A DNA stretch of 64,000 nt from Haloterrigena sp. H1 (GTDB taxonomy: Archaea > Halobacteriota > Halobacteria > Halobacteriales > Natrialbaceae). The stretch is from the NCBI RefSeq assembly GCF_005938085.1, contig NZ_SMZK01000001.1, forward strand, positions 2,046,001 to 2,110,000, in the 5' to 3' direction. A program made the translations under genes and the position numbers. The notes under the pieces are model-generated. The model was not told the DNA's origin. It did not search any database and saw only the letters and a program-made list of their open reading frames with translations. Shown one piece after another: positions 24,696 through 32,999 of this stretch (its first letter is position 1; each line of letters begins with the position of its first letter).

Positions 24696-25178
24696 ATGAG
24701 AACCAGTGAGAACGCTGCTATCGATGAATCCCTCCCTCTCGAGACTCTTCAAGAGGTATTGCAGGAGCATCCGGTACAGTTGGCCATTGTCTTCGGTTCT
24801 CACGCAACTGGAGAGTCTCACTCTCGAAGCGACATCGATATCGCAGTTGAATTCGACACTGTCCACCCGAGTGATCCAGCCTACAACGAGGTCTTTCTTG
24901 GGTTGAGTGTGGACCTCAGCGAAGCGCTCGAGACTGATGATGTCGATCTCGTCGATCTCCAGACAACGTCACCGGAACTGGCGGAGACGATCTTCGATCA
25001 CGGTGTCCTTCTCATCGGTGATCGAGAGCATGTGGCTGATGTCCGACGCCAACTCACCGCAACTGAGAAGCAGACTCAGTCACCGCGCGAACGGTTTGAT
25101 GCGGCAGTCGCCAGAATCGATAGACATCTTGGTGGGTCTGCTGTGACAGCGACTGATGGCGAGACTCGTGATCGATGA
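24696..25178 (+). CDS. mntA: MNT-type nucleotidyltransferase antitoxin
   Basis: A 160-aa minimal nucleotidyltransferase. The GSHATGESHSRSDIDIAVEF motif (GSxATG, then DxD) holds the catalytic core at about residues 37-53. The start at 24696 gives the usual RTSENAAIDESLPLETL N-terminus; the ATG at 24675 is an alternative. In HEPN/MNT systems this enzyme AMPylates and silences a HEPN ribonuclease encoded just downstream with an overlap. Here the overlap is kept (ATGA at 25175) but the HEPN gene is cut to 39 codons, so this antitoxin is an orphan. Confidence 0.85.
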   Translation: MRTSENAAIDESLPLETLQEVLQEHPVQLAIVFGSHATGESHSRSDIDIAVEFDTVHPSDPAYNEVFLGLSVDLSEALETDDVDLVDLQTTSPELAETIFDHGVLLIGDREHVADVRRQLTATEKQTQSPRERFDAAVARIDRHLGGSAVTATDGETRDR

Positions 25179-25294
25179 CAGACGAGGCATTTCCTGCTGA
25201 TCGTCTCAATAGAATACTCAACGCTGTCGAAACGATTGAAACCAGTTTAGGTGTATATAGATCTGTGAGCAGGCGCGAGGTTGTAGGTTTCTAG
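25175..25294 (+). pseudogene. HEPN toxin, truncated to N-terminus
   Basis: The ATG overlaps the MNT stop. The first 27 codons (TDEAFPADRLNRILNAVETI, then ETSLGV) match the start of HEPN toxins paired with MNT proteins. The frame then runs into unrelated residues and stops at 25294. The catalytic Rx4-6H region is missing, so there is no nuclease. Confidence 0.7.
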
Positions 25295-25805
25295 GTCCGA
25301 AAACTCAGGAATACTATCCAATTTTGACAAGATGTTTTCCTTACTTGTCTCTCTTGATGTCCCATGTATCCTTACTCGCAATGTGGCTCTCGAACTGGTT
25401 GCAATCCTCTCTAATGCGTGTCTCGAGCGTAAGTATAGGAGTGGCTTCGGTGGTCAGGCGTGACAGCTGGCCATCGCCGCTCGGGCCGACGGAGCAACAC
25501 ACTGCTTCTGTGTATCGTCGAGCTTCAACTGACCAAATGAGTGTATTGATCGATCTGACAGTCACTACAATATGCAGTTGGGTTGTTGTTCTACTCGGGG
25601 GACAATGTGAGCGGAGAGAGTTCTACCTATCGCCTGTCGATTTTCGTGTAGACGCGCCGTTGGAGACAGCCGTCTAGAACAGTCTCGTTTATATAGAGTT
25701 CAGACAATCAGGAAGATTTCCTCAATATAGAAGGGTCTGATGAATATCTCACGGCCAGTGACGGGCGGTGCATATTGAAGGTCACGGGTATTGGCTCGAT
25801 CGGGT
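25295..25805. other. Gene-poor stretch
   Basis: About 510 bp. A minus-strand frame at 25341-25565 (74 codons) has no recognised domain and is not called as a gene. A TATA-like gtttatatag at 25688-25697 is a plausible promoter for the exported protein that follows, with a long leader. Confidence 0.35.
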
Positions 25806-26948
25806 ATGGACGGAACTGACCCCGACCGATCACATCTCGGCCGCCGATCGTATCTCTTCGGCGCCCTAGGTGTGGGCTCACTCGTTATGGGCCGCAGATA
25901 TGGCGGCAAGGACGAGACGATCACAGGCCAGACTGGGCACAACGCTGAGACGCCGTCGAGTCTGGCTGGTAGTGAGGACACCACAACCGCAGATCAGGAT
26001 CGTGGCGAGGGCGAGACGACGACGGATCAGACGGAATCGACAGGTGCTGAGTCTCTGCGGATTATTTCGACGAACGGGCCCGTTGTGGGCGGCGACCTGC
26101 TCGAGGTGGCCGCCGAAGTCGAGAACACAGGCGAGACAGCAATCCGCCCAGCGATCGACTACGTTGTTGATGGCGAGCAACGATCGACGATCACGACGAC
26201 GGTCGCGCCCGGGGAGACGAAACCGATCGACCCAGGAAGTTATCGGACATATCCCGTTGCACAAACCGATACTGTGACGGTTCGGTTCGAGACCGCGACC
26301 GCTGTGGCCGAACGCACAGTCGACGTGCGCGCCGTCGATGAACTCGCCGCCGCTCAGACAACGCCCGCCCGCGAGATCACTGTGCAGCCGGGTACAGAGG
26401 TCTTGTTTGACATCGAATCCGACGCACTCGGTGCGTACGGTGGCAGAACGCACTGGTTTGTCGATGAAATGTACGAAGGACACTCACTGGGGCCTTGGCA
26501 CACCGCCTACTACAGCCATCAGGGGGCCGAGTACTGGCGTCACACCTTCGAATCGCCGGGAACCTACGAGGTCACTGCCGCCATCGACGGCGACGAGACG
26601 AACCACCGAGCGACCTGGACGGTCCACGTGTCTCCGACCGGGACTCCAGCGCCGACTATCGACGGGAAACGGCCGGCCGCCGACTCGCTTTCCGTCGGTC
26701 GTGATGCGACTCGCGATCTCGAGCTAGCCGTGAGGCATCCCGATGGGCGCCTCGACCGCGTTATCTGGTGGCTCGGGCATGCGGACCGCATCCTTGGCGT
26801 GAGCGACGTCAGCGGGGCCGCCGACACCGCAGCGCTGTCTCTCGACAGCGGGTGTCACGGCTGTCCGATTATCGCCTGGGTGATTGGCGACGACGGCGCG
26901 ATCACTGCAGACCAGGTGTGGATGATCGACGAGCGCATTTCAGCGTGA
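25806..26948 (+). CDS. Exported CARDB/PKD-like protein
   Basis: A 380-aa protein from the ATG at 25806. A twin-arginine-like GRRSYLFGALGVGSLVMG lies at about residues 12-29, followed by a Thr/Glu-rich linker to residue 80. Residues 85-175 have the repeating strands of a CARDB-type adhesion domain (DLLEVAAEVENTGETAIRPA), and a PKD-like fold with TYEVTAAIDGDE follows. The role is surface or periplasmic and unspecified. Tat export is typical of haloarchaea. It stands alone; the ATP-grasp gene downstream has its own leader. Confidence 0.65.
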   Translation: MDGTDPDRSHLGRRSYLFGALGVGSLVMGRRYGGKDETITGQTGHNAETPSSLAGSEDTTTADQDRGEGETTTDQTESTGAESLRIISTNGPVVGGDLLEVAAEVENTGETAIRPAIDYVVDGEQRSTITTTVAPGETKPIDPGSYRTYPVAQTDTVTVRFETATAVAERTVDVRAVDELAAAQTTPAREITVQPGTEVLFDIESDALGAYGGRTHWFVDEMYEGHSLGPWHTAYYSHQGAEYWRHTFESPGTYEVTAAIDGDETNHRATWTVHVSPTGTPAPTIDGKRPAADSLSVGRDATRDLELAVRHPDGRLDRVIWWLGHADRILGVSDVSGAADTAALSLDSGCHGCPIIAWVIGDDGAITADQVWMIDERISA

Positions 26949-27326
26949 GCAAGCGTCGCGACCGACACCAGTGGGGAAGAGTGGCCGCCGCTTGGCGGTT
27001 CGCCCCTACACGGCGACTCACGTTTTTGCGGAGTGTCTTGATGACATCAGGAATCACGGTGCCCAGAGTCGGGCGCCGACGATATTTGCAATACGGACCG
27101 GCCGGACGGTGAGCCCGGAGGAGGTGTCAGACGACCACTGACATCGCTGTTGATACGGGGCGGTTTTCTCCCAGTGCTCCCTGGGATACTTGCCCTGAAT
27201 CACAAGAAGATATGTCCTCGATAAACCCTATGCGTCTGATCATACAGAGTCAAATCCCCAAATTGTCCGTTTCGGGAGATAATATCTCGAATATAAGCAT
27301 GTAATACAGGTGTATAGCGACTATCG
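26949..27326. other. Intergenic region before the ATP-grasp gene
   Basis: About 380 bp with no supported gene. An AT-rich gataatatctcgaatataag near 27280-27299 is the probable promoter, 28-47 nt before the ATG at 27327. Nothing else was seen. Confidence 0.4.
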
Positions 27327-28460
27327 ATGATCCGAGAGGCATACCAAGCTGCAAATCAGGCTCGAAAACTCATCCAAGAAGAGCGTCAATCCGGTCCAGC
27401 ATTCGATTTATCTCTCCGTGACCGACTTCAGCACTACAAGCATGGATTTTTGAGTAAATCTGGTGTCCTTTACGACTTCGAGAGTCATGATCCGAGCACC
27501 TATCTTAGTGACTACCAACGATTCATTCGATCGAGCCGCATCAACGGCCACTGGAACGCCCTCATCGATAACAAGCTCGCGTTTCATCGGGTCCTTGGCG
27601 AGTTTCCCTCGCACCGGCCGTCGGTATATGGTCTTCTCAAAGACGGGCGCTTCCATCTCTTCGACCCGGACGACAACAGGACAGTTGTGAGCGACGGTGG
27701 GAGTGAACTCGAGTATCAGAACCAGACTGCTCCCGACACTGCACAACCAACCATGGATCCGCTCGAGTGGTTTGACGCTAATCTCTCAGACGGGGACCAA
27801 CTCGTGTTGAAGTGGTTCAGCGGCGGTGGCGGGAACAACGTCCACTTTCTCGAACGGCGAGACGGATCGTACCTGTACGACGGAACCGCAAAAACCGACG
27901 CCGAACTCACTAACATACTCGTATCCCTTGAGGACTACCTCGTCTGCGAGTTTGTCGAACAAGCTGACTATGCGGACACCCTGTTTCCTGAGACGACGAA
28001 CACGGTTCGGGTCCTCACGATGTACGATGAGCAGACACAGGATGCGTTTGTTCCAATCGCGATTCACCGGATCGGGAGCAGCGATTCTGTACCCGTCGAC
28101 AACTTCTCGAACGGTGGACTAAGTGCAGAAGTCGATCGGGAAACAGGACAACTCAGTGCCGGCGCTGAGTATCCTCACGATGGCACTGTCGACTGGCACG
28201 ATACACACCCCGAAACCGGTGCTCAAATTGAAGGCACGGCGATCCCTGGGTGGGAGGCGATTCGCGAGCGATTGCTCGAGATCGCCAGTACGTTCTCACA
28301 CCTGCCATATGTCGGCTGGGACCTTGTCGTGACCAGCAAGGGCGAGTTCAAGATCATAGAGGCCAACAGCTATCCAGGCGTGGCCTCGCTCCAGGTACAT
28401 CGGCCGCTTCTAACAGAGGAACGGACACGACGCTTCTATCAACGGCATAGCGTCGTGTAA
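27327..28460 (+). CDS. Sugar-transfer-associated ATP-grasp protein
   Basis: A 377-aa protein with the ATP-grasp layout of the family seen near glycosyltransferase loci: LVLKWFSGGGGNNVHF (nucleotide-binding region near 158-173), DYLVCEFVEQ (hinge), NTVRVLTMYD, and the metal-binding WDLVVTSKGEFKIIEANSYP near the C-terminus (E345, N347). It would ligate a carboxylate to an amine or hydroxyl, possibly in surface-polymer synthesis. The substrate cannot be read from the sequence. Complete in length; its stop directly precedes a repeated element end. Confidence 0.75.
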   Translation: MIREAYQAANQARKLIQEERQSGPAFDLSLRDRLQHYKHGFLSKSGVLYDFESHDPSTYLSDYQRFIRSSRINGHWNALIDNKLAFHRVLGEFPSHRPSVYGLLKDGRFHLFDPDDNRTVVSDGGSELEYQNQTAPDTAQPTMDPLEWFDANLSDGDQLVLKWFSGGGGNNVHFLERRDGSYLYDGTAKTDAELTNILVSLEDYLVCEFVEQADYADTLFPETTNTVRVLTMYDEQTQDAFVPIAIHRIGSSDSVPVDNFSNGGLSAEVDRETGQLSAGAEYPHDGTVDWHDTHPETGAQIEGTAIPGWEAIRERLLEIASTFSHLPYVGWDLVVTSKGEFKIIEANSYPGVASLQVHRPLLTEERTRRFYQRHSVV

Positions 28461-28556
28461 ACTACTCTGCCCTACTCGTTCCCTCACGCAGTGCGCTCGG
28501 TCGCTCCTTGAGGCCGAGAGGTTCCACCTCAGATTGTGCTGAACGGGGTGTTGTGA
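28461..28556. repeat. Element-end repeat, left copy
   Basis: The sequence ccctactcgttccctcacgc, then agtgcg and ggtcgctccttgaggccgag, is repeated at 29686-29790 at about 85% by eye. It is related to the right end of the TnpB element at 52244 (ccctactcactc, then cgttccttgag). The two copies flank the HTH/PIN pair and the PemK fragment. Confidence 0.6.
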
Positions 28557-28740
28557 CGAAGAATCCTCACGCTCCGCGACAACGACTACGAAGGTGAGCC
28601 ACTCGAGGAACGAAGTCATGTCCTTCCGTGATCGCTCGCGACCCTCAACAGTGCGATAGAGGTGGAATTCCATATGACCTCTCTCGTCGACGAACGCATC
28701 GAGGACGTGGCCATACAGTTAATTAACTATAATACTCGAG
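28557..28740 (+). pseudogene. PemK/MazF-like toxin C-terminal fragment
   Basis: From 28566 the frame reads LTLRDNDYEGEPLEERSHVL, then P-stop-SLATLNSAIEVE and HMTSLVDERIEDVAIQL. In this family the stop position is a tryptophan in 'SHVLPWSLATL'; here TGG has become TGA at 28629-28631. The N-terminal half is missing and replaced by an element end. The fragment could belong to the gene whose first codons lie at 24088, or to a third locus. Confidence 0.6.
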
Positions 28741-28870
28741 CGTTTCCTACGATGGTCACACCCCCGAGGAGTTGGGCTTCGACACCGTGCGCTACATAGT
28801 GCGTGGTATTAATACTACCGGCACATCTATTAGTGTATGGGCCCTACACTAGGGTAGAGGTAAATCATAC
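28741..28870 (+). promoter_or_regulatory. Promoter and operator-like palindrome of the HTH/PIN pair
   Basis: It contains gtggtattaatactaccggc (about 28801-28820), with an inverted repeat ggtattaatacta, and then ccctacactagggta (about 28844-28858). Together they look like a TATA region and an operator for the GTG-initiated gene at 28871. The HTH protein it encodes is the obvious ligand (inference). Confidence 0.45.
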
Positions 28871-29233
28871 GTGTCTGGGAACACCGAACGCGACGAAAAT
28901 GGACAGTTTGAGTCTGAACTTGCCAACGAGGATATCATGAGCTATTTCACTAATGGACGGCCATTCCACACTGCACAAGAGGTGGCAGACCGGTTTGGTA
29001 TTGATCGGTCAACCGCATATCGACGGTTGAGTCGGTTAGAAGACGAGGATAGACTTGAGAAGGTTTCTCTTGGTAGTCGAACGGTTGTCTGGTGGTACAC
29101 AGCGGACACGGAAACAACCCCTGATGAGATCGCTCCTGATGACCCACTCTTCTCTGCTCCAAAGTTCTCGGTTGATGAGCCCGTTGAGGAAGACGAGATT
29201 GACGATGTTCTCTACGGCGAGATCGAGGGATGA
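28871..29233 (+). CDS. HTH antitoxin-like protein
   Basis: A 120-aa protein with a GTG start. A winged helix lies at about residues 33-75 (QEVADRFGIDRSTAYRRLSR) and a highly acidic C-terminus (DEPVEEDEIDDVLYGEIEG) could wrap a toxin. Its stop overlaps the PIN gene start, the usual order for antitoxin then toxin. This is one of the few pairs here in which both genes look intact. Confidence 0.7.
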   Translation: MSGNTERDENGQFESELANEDIMSYFTNGRPFHTAQEVADRFGIDRSTAYRRLSRLEDEDRLEKVSLGSRTVVWWYTADTETTPDEIAPDDPLFSAPKFSVDEPVEEDEIDDVLYGEIEG

Positions 29234-29685
29234 GCGGCCCAGGAACCACACCCTTGTTTGTTGATACAGGCGCGTTCTTCGCCCATTTTGTTGAAACATC
29301 ACCTCGTCACAAGCGTGCTCGTGCAGTGATGGATGGTATCCAAGCAGGACATCTTCACTTTCGTCCAATATATACCACGGGCTATGTTCTAAGTGAGCTG
29401 ACAACACTACTCTTGCGGAAGAAGAACCACGAGAAAGCCATGGACACGTTGAGTCGCATCCGGAATTCACCAGTAGTGACAATTCTCCATCCAGATGAAT
29501 CGCAGTTCGAATCGGTCTGCGATGAATTCGAGCGGTTCGATGACCAGCAGATTTCATTTGTCGATCATACGACTAGCACGCTCGCAAGTGAATTTGACGC
29601 GGAACATATCTTCGCCTTCGATAGTGATTTCCGGACGCTGGGATTCTCACTTGTTCCGGACGACATCAATCTCCCAGGGGAGTGA
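29230..29685 (+). CDS. PIN-domain toxin (VapC-like)
   Basis: A 151-aa PIN-domain protein. Conserved acidic residues are in FVDTGAFFAHF (D11), LSELTTLLLRKKN (E55), SFVDHTTSTLASEF (D113) and HIFAFDSDFRTLGF (D133 and D135). PIN toxins are Mg-dependent ribonucleases. It overlaps the preceding HTH gene by 4 nt, and no frameshift or truncation is seen. A tight pair flanked by two direct repeats of a TnpB-element end suggests that the module moved as a unit. Confidence 0.8.
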   Translation: MSGPGTTPLFVDTGAFFAHFVETSPRHKRARAVMDGIQAGHLHFRPIYTTGYVLSELTTLLLRKKNHEKAMDTLSRIRNSPVVTILHPDESQFESVCDEFERFDDQQISFVDHTTSTLASEFDAEHIFAFDSDFRTLGFSLVPDDINLPGE

Positions 29686-29790
29686 ACTACCTCGCCCTAC
29701 TCGCTCCCTCACGCAGTGCGTTCGGTCGCTCCTTGAGGCCGAGAGACTCCACCTCGGATTATCCTAAACGGAGTGTTAGAATATGGCCGC
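29686..29790. repeat. Element-end repeat, right copy
   Basis: The partner of 28461-28556 in the same orientation; it begins directly after the PIN stop. It is also the reason the open frame upstream of the SWIM-protein ATG looks artificially long. Confidence 0.6.
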
Positions 29791-29861
29791 ATTTCTTTCC
29801 CACATACCAAAGCCACCAAGACGCGATCGTTTGTACTCTCGTACACGAACTCAAGCGACAG

Positions 29862-32384
29862 ATGAAACTGCGCTACTACGCCGAAGCGGACGTCGGAGTC
29901 GATCACCGTCGGACACTCGAGTTACTCGAGTCGATCCATGAGGAACACGCGATCCCAGTCGAAGTCGTACAGGTCGATCCACAGCGAGCGCCGCCGCCAG
30001 AGTTCGTCGGTGAGACAGAGACCCGTTCACTCGAGGACGCCTGGGACGATTTCACGTACAACAAGACACTCCAGAAAGGGCTCGGCGGTGCCCCCTCCAA
30101 GCGGTATCGCGATCGAGAGGACATCGTGGGGAACGTTGGCATCGTCGTCGATGACGAACTCGTGTGGGCAACGGAGTTCTGGGGAACCCATCACGGCTGG
30201 GGGAACGTCGACCCGACAGAAACTGCCATCGGCTTTCTCGAGGAAGTCGAGGCGAGGGGGACGCCTGCAGTGGCCGAGCGTGTCCCACTTGCGGACTGGT
30301 CGTGGTCACCCGACTCGTCCGGTTCCGGTTCCCGTTCTGAATCTCGAGACGGGGCCAGTGCCGATGTGACTGCCGCCGAGATTCACGAGCCAACCCGTGA
30401 TGCGATTCGAGATCTCTGTACCGCACAGTCGTTCCAGCGCGGCGTCTCCTATTTCGAAGACGGGCGTATACGGGACCTCACGGTTGAGGGTTCTGAGGTG
30501 ACTGCAACAGTACGGGGGAGCCGGGAATATCGAACAACGGTAGACCTCTCTGCCGAGAACTTCGACGGCTGGTGTTCCTGTCCGTACGACTACGCTGGCG
30601 ACTGCAAACACATCGTCGCCGTGTTGCTGGCGGTACGAGACCGGTACGACGAGCTGATTGAGCAGTTCCAAGATCAGGGAGAGACAACCCCGGACGAACC
30701 ATCGAGTGTGTCGGAGTCCATGTCCCCCGAGACGTCGATAGCGGGCGACGATCTCGAATCAGCACTCGAGACCGCAGATATCGAGACGCTCCGGGGCTTT
30801 CTGCGTTCGGTCCTCGCCGACAACGAGTCTCTTCGAGAGCGGTTTCTCGCAGCAGTTGGCCAACCGGTCGAGAAGAGTGTCGCCGATTACAAGCGCGATA
30901 TCGACCGCCGATTCGAGAACGCCATCGACCGCCGCGGGATCATCGAGTCCGATACCTACCTCGAGTTCACCGACTACGACGACCTCGCAGCGACCTACCA
31001 GGAGAACGGCAAGTACGAGCGTGCCCTCGAGATTTACCGGGCGCTGTCGGAAGCGATACGCGAGAATCTGGAACGAATCGATGACAGTAGTGGCCACTAC
31101 GGTCACCAACTCGAGTCTGCCATCGATGCTTACGCTGCGTGTCTTTGCGAGGCAGAGTTTGATCCCGAGACGAGGCGTGAGCACCTCGAGTATCTGTATG
31201 AGCAGTATCGGTCCGCCGAATTCCGCTTCGTCCGTGACTACTACGACGGCGCGCTCCGTGAGATGTGTAATACAGCTGATGACCTCGAGTACCTGCTCTC
31301 GCTCGTGCAATCTGACCTTCCAGCGCTGGATGGTATCGCCAGTGACGAGACGGAAGCGGTCGCCACGGCCGAGTCCGGATCAGAGAGTGGGACACCACAA
31401 GCAGATGTCGACGATGTCGTTGAGGCAGATGAGAAGCTTCCAGATCCGACCCAGTGGCGACTCGAGGTCGAATTGTTCACCGGTGGCGAACTGGATGTCG
31501 ACCATCTGGCTGTCGGCCCGCTCGAGGTGACGGATTTTGTCGGTGAGACGCTCACGACGACTCTCGAGGACATGGAGCCACGACCGGGCGAGAACGCGGG
31601 GACGGCCAGGTCTCGAAGTGGCGACGATCGTCCAGAGGAGGAGCTAAATCTCTCCGTGGACGAGCAACAGCTCCTGTCGACCTATCTGTGGATCCTCTCA
31701 GAACTCGAGGACCGCGAGCAGCTAGCCGCCGTCCTCGAAGATGTGTACACTGAGCGGAGCGAGTTCTATCGCCAATATGTCGACGTCCTCCAAGCCAATG
31801 GGCAGGACGAGCGAGCACAGGAGGTCGTCGAGGACGGACTGGAAGAGTTTCCACACGCTGTCGACGTCCATCAGCTGGCAGCCGAGTTCTATCAGGGACG
31901 CGACGATGAGCGCTATCGAGAGGTGTTGCGGACCCTGTTCGTCCGCTTCGAGGACTGGGATGCCTACGATGATCTGCGATCGGCCAGTTCTGCCGAGGTG
32001 TGGGAGTCGATCTCTCATGGGTTGCGAACCCAACTCGGCCGACTCGACCCCGACCGACTGATCGAACTGTACGTCCGGGAGGGTGACCTCGAGACGGCTT
32101 TCGAGAAGGTTCTTGAGAGTGACGACCTCGAGACGCTTCGGCGGTATCGAGAGCCCGTCGCCGAGGTCGATCCAGAAGCGTACCTCGAGGCGTATCGAGA
32201 CCTGCTGGAACCGTATCTGGCGGCCGATACCGGACGCGACCACTACAAGACGGTTATCGAATATTTGCGAGACATGGAGGAACTCGAGTTCGATACGGAG
32301 CTGGCAGCGTTCGTTGAGCATCTTCGCGAGAAGCACTCGAACCGGCCGGCGTTTCTCGACGAACTCGAAACAGCAGGATACTGA
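29862..32384 (+). CDS. SWIM zinc-finger protein with TPR-like repeats
   Basis: An 840-aa protein. The frame is open further upstream but that part is the repeated element end, so the ATG at 29862 (KLRYYAEADVGVDHRRTLEL) is chosen. Residues 1-120 form an uncharacterised alpha/beta domain. A SWIM finger, CSCPYDYAGDCKH, is near residues 237-250. From about 300 to the end, helical repeats resemble TPR arrays. SWIM domains bind DNA or proteins and occur with helicases or stand-alone in haloarchaea. The protein's role is unknown. The possible loss of a few N-terminal residues to the insertion should be kept in mind. Confidence 0.7.
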   Translation: MKLRYYAEADVGVDHRRTLELLESIHEEHAIPVEVVQVDPQRAPPPEFVGETETRSLEDAWDDFTYNKTLQKGLGGAPSKRYRDREDIVGNVGIVVDDELVWATEFWGTHHGWGNVDPTETAIGFLEEVEARGTPAVAERVPLADWSWSPDSSGSGSRSESRDGASADVTAAEIHEPTRDAIRDLCTAQSFQRGVSYFEDGRIRDLTVEGSEVTATVRGSREYRTTVDLSAENFDGWCSCPYDYAGDCKHIVAVLLAVRDRYDELIEQFQDQGETTPDEPSSVSESMSPETSIAGDDLESALETADIETLRGFLRSVLADNESLRERFLAAVGQPVEKSVADYKRDIDRRFENAIDRRGIIESDTYLEFTDYDDLAATYQENGKYERALEIYRALSEAIRENLERIDDSSGHYGHQLESAIDAYAACLCEAEFDPETRREHLEYLYEQYRSAEFRFVRDYYDGALREMCNTADDLEYLLSLVQSDLPALDGIASDETEAVATAESGSESGTPQADVDDVVEADEKLPDPTQWRLEVELFTGGELDVDHLAVGPLEVTDFVGETLTTTLEDMEPRPGENAGTARSRSGDDRPEEELNLSVDEQQLLSTYLWILSELEDREQLAAVLEDVYTERSEFYRQYVDVLQANGQDERAQEVVEDGLEEFPHAVDVHQLAAEFYQGRDDERYREVLRTLFVRFEDWDAYDDLRSASSAEVWESISHGLRTQLGRLDPDRLIELYVREGDLETAFEKVLESDDLETLRRYREPVAEVDPEAYLEAYRDLLEPYLAADTGRDHYKTVIEYLRDMEELEFDTELAAFVEHLREKHSNRPAFLDELETAGY

Positions 32385-32396
32385 GTCGCTCCGTTA

Positions 32397-32807
32397 CTAG
32401 TAGGGATCGTACTTAGCGACGGGGATGACTTCTTGGACGTCATCCGTCCAGAACTGCTTCTCCGCCGTCGCGAACCGTCCCCCATGTTCTTGAGCAGAGG
32501 CAGCGATCAGTGCATCGAGTTGATCGACTGGTGCTCCTCGATCCTGGAGTTCTTCTTGCAAGTCGTGTGCCTCCATCGCAGTCTCTTCTGTCGTCTCGAG
32601 GATCTCCATTGAGACGTTCACAGCCTGGGTGATTTCGTCCGGAGAAGCATCGATATACCCGTAGAGGCTACCCATGAGAGCCTCAAAGAGGACGATAGAG
32701 GAGACTCCCCACCGATCCTGCTCGTACTCCTCAAGTAACTCCCTTGCGTCATCTTCACCGTTCAGGTAGTCGCTCAACAGATTGTTATCGAGAACGAGCA
32801 GCGTCAC
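32397..32807 (-). CDS. vapC: PIN-domain toxin (VapC-like)
   Basis: A 136-aa PIN protein with LLVLDNNLLSDYLNG (D6, with N7), SIVLFEALMGSLYGY (E43), VDQLDALIAASAQ (D95, D98) and GGRFATAEKQFWTD at the fourth site. It begins with GTG overlapping the stop of the upstream antitoxin remnant. The fourth acidic residue is not obvious. Here the toxin is whole while the antitoxin has lost its 5' end, the reverse of the general pattern. Confidence 0.75.
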   Translation of the reverse strand: MTLLVLDNNLLSDYLNGEDDARELLEEYEQDRWGVSSIVLFEALMGSLYGYIDASPDEITQAVNVSMEILETTEETAMEAHDLQEELQDRGAPVDQLDALIAASAQEHGGRFATAEKQFWTDDVQEVIPVAKYDPY

Positions 32808-32996
32808 TGCCCCAGCTCCTCGATGTGATCGTCCATCCGGCTGCGCATCTGCTCCCGGATCTCATCCATTCCCTCGTCATCTGTGCTCGATGCGATCCCA
32901 AATCCAGCCCACTTATCGTCCGATGTGAGACGGATGATTACGTCGTTATAGCACTCATCATCTCTTTTGAAGAGATCTAAACGAAAAACAGCGCGA
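32804..32996 (-). pseudogene. Antitoxin of the 32397 PIN toxin, 5'-truncated
   Basis: In the frame ending at 32804 the minus strand reads RAVFRLDLFKRDDE, then VIIRLTSDDKWAGFGIAS and a helical MDEIREQMRSRMDDHIEELG. This looks like the body of a small antitoxin. Upstream the frame enters the end of the TnpB element at about 33000 with no start codon. Translation could begin only within the element, so function is doubtful. Confidence 0.55.
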
Positions 32997-32999
32997 GTT

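Noticed and set aside
25341..25565. Minus-strand frame of 74 codons
   Set aside because: No family, no clear promoter, and a position in decayed DNA; could be real but not supported.
29682..29861. N-terminal extension of the SWIM protein
   Set aside because: The region is a repeated TnpB-element end, and the extension reads low-quality residues.
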